A stretch of 5,842 nucleotides of DNA from Methanosarcinales archaeon (GTDB lineage: Archaea > Halobacteriota > Methanosarcinia > Methanosarcinales > Methanocomedenaceae). Shown in pieces: positions 5,789-5,842 of this stretch (the stretch's first letter is position 1; the number at the start of each line of letters is the position of its first letter). The notes under the pieces were generated by a model. That model made no database searches. It saw nothing but the letters and a program-made list of their open reading frames with translations, and was not told where the DNA came from. The position numbers were made by a program, and so were the translations under genes. The stretch lies in assembly GCA_030666885.1 (NCBI GenBank), contig DAOUWY010000136.1, positions 1 to 5,842 of the forward strand, given 5' to 3'.

Positions 5789-5842
5789 TTATTCATCTAT
5801 CAGGCATAATAATTTCAAAATGGAAACAAATTACCAGATTGG

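Larger units (their letters stand above)
5424..5842. other. Region upstream of tyrA without an intact gene
   Basis: No complete gene can be supported in this stretch. It contains a decayed coding-like frame (5543-5788), a TATA-like box (5629-5640), and an open frame that starts at GTG 5604 and runs in another frame into tyrA. About 60 residues of this frame lie before tyrA, and they are lysine- and glutamate-rich towards the end. TTACCAGAT at 5831-5839 is one base from the TTACCAAAT half-site of the array at 3963-4080, which may be chance. A TTTAAAATTT stretch on the minus strand near 5500 is another possible TATA element for tyrA. Confidence 0.5.

Overview
The window looks archaeal, most likely from a methanogen or methane-oxidiser of the Methanosarcinales type. 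This is an inference from several signs: a long TyrA with an extra C-terminal half, GGTGG-type Shine-Dalgarno sites, TATA-like boxes placed for archaeal TBP/TFB, apparent leaderless starts, and an AAA/DUF4143 ATPase of a kind common in these genomes. There is no rRNA, tRNA or other marker to fix the lineage. All five supported genes lie on the minus strand, so the order of transcription is right to left.

Layout in transcription order. 5842-5424 holds no intact gene: it has decayed coding-like sequence, a TATA-like box, and a short open frame that runs up to tyrA. 5423-4092 is tyrA, encoding prephenate dehydrogenase (tyrosine synthesis), with a C-terminal domain resembling the FDX-ACB domain of phenylalanyl-tRNA synthetase beta. 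4080-3963 is a regular array of TTTGGTAA/TTACCAAA palindromes with a 32-bp period, running into the next start codon. 3962-2475 encodes an AAA/DUF4143-type ATPase with a nuclease-like C-terminus. 2442-2020 encodes a 140-residue membrane protein I do not recognise; it follows the ATPase by 32 bp and is probably cotranscribed. 2019-1632 is intergenic and carries nested repeats that look like a small non-coding mobile element. 1631-1359 is a 90-residue thioredoxin, and 1327-341, 31 bp downstream, is a metallo-beta-lactamase-fold nuclease-type protein. 340-1 has no gene.

Two layers can be read. tyrA and the thioredoxin/MBL pair look like chromosomal core genes with relatively GC-rich coding sequence (37 of 60 bases are G or C in 4801-4860). 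The ATPase plus membrane protein with its palindrome array looks like an AT-rich accessory cassette (16 of 60 in 2041-2100) placed between them. The most interesting signals are the palindrome array fused to the ATPase start, the ATPase/membrane-protein pairing, and the tRNA-synthetase-like tail on TyrA.
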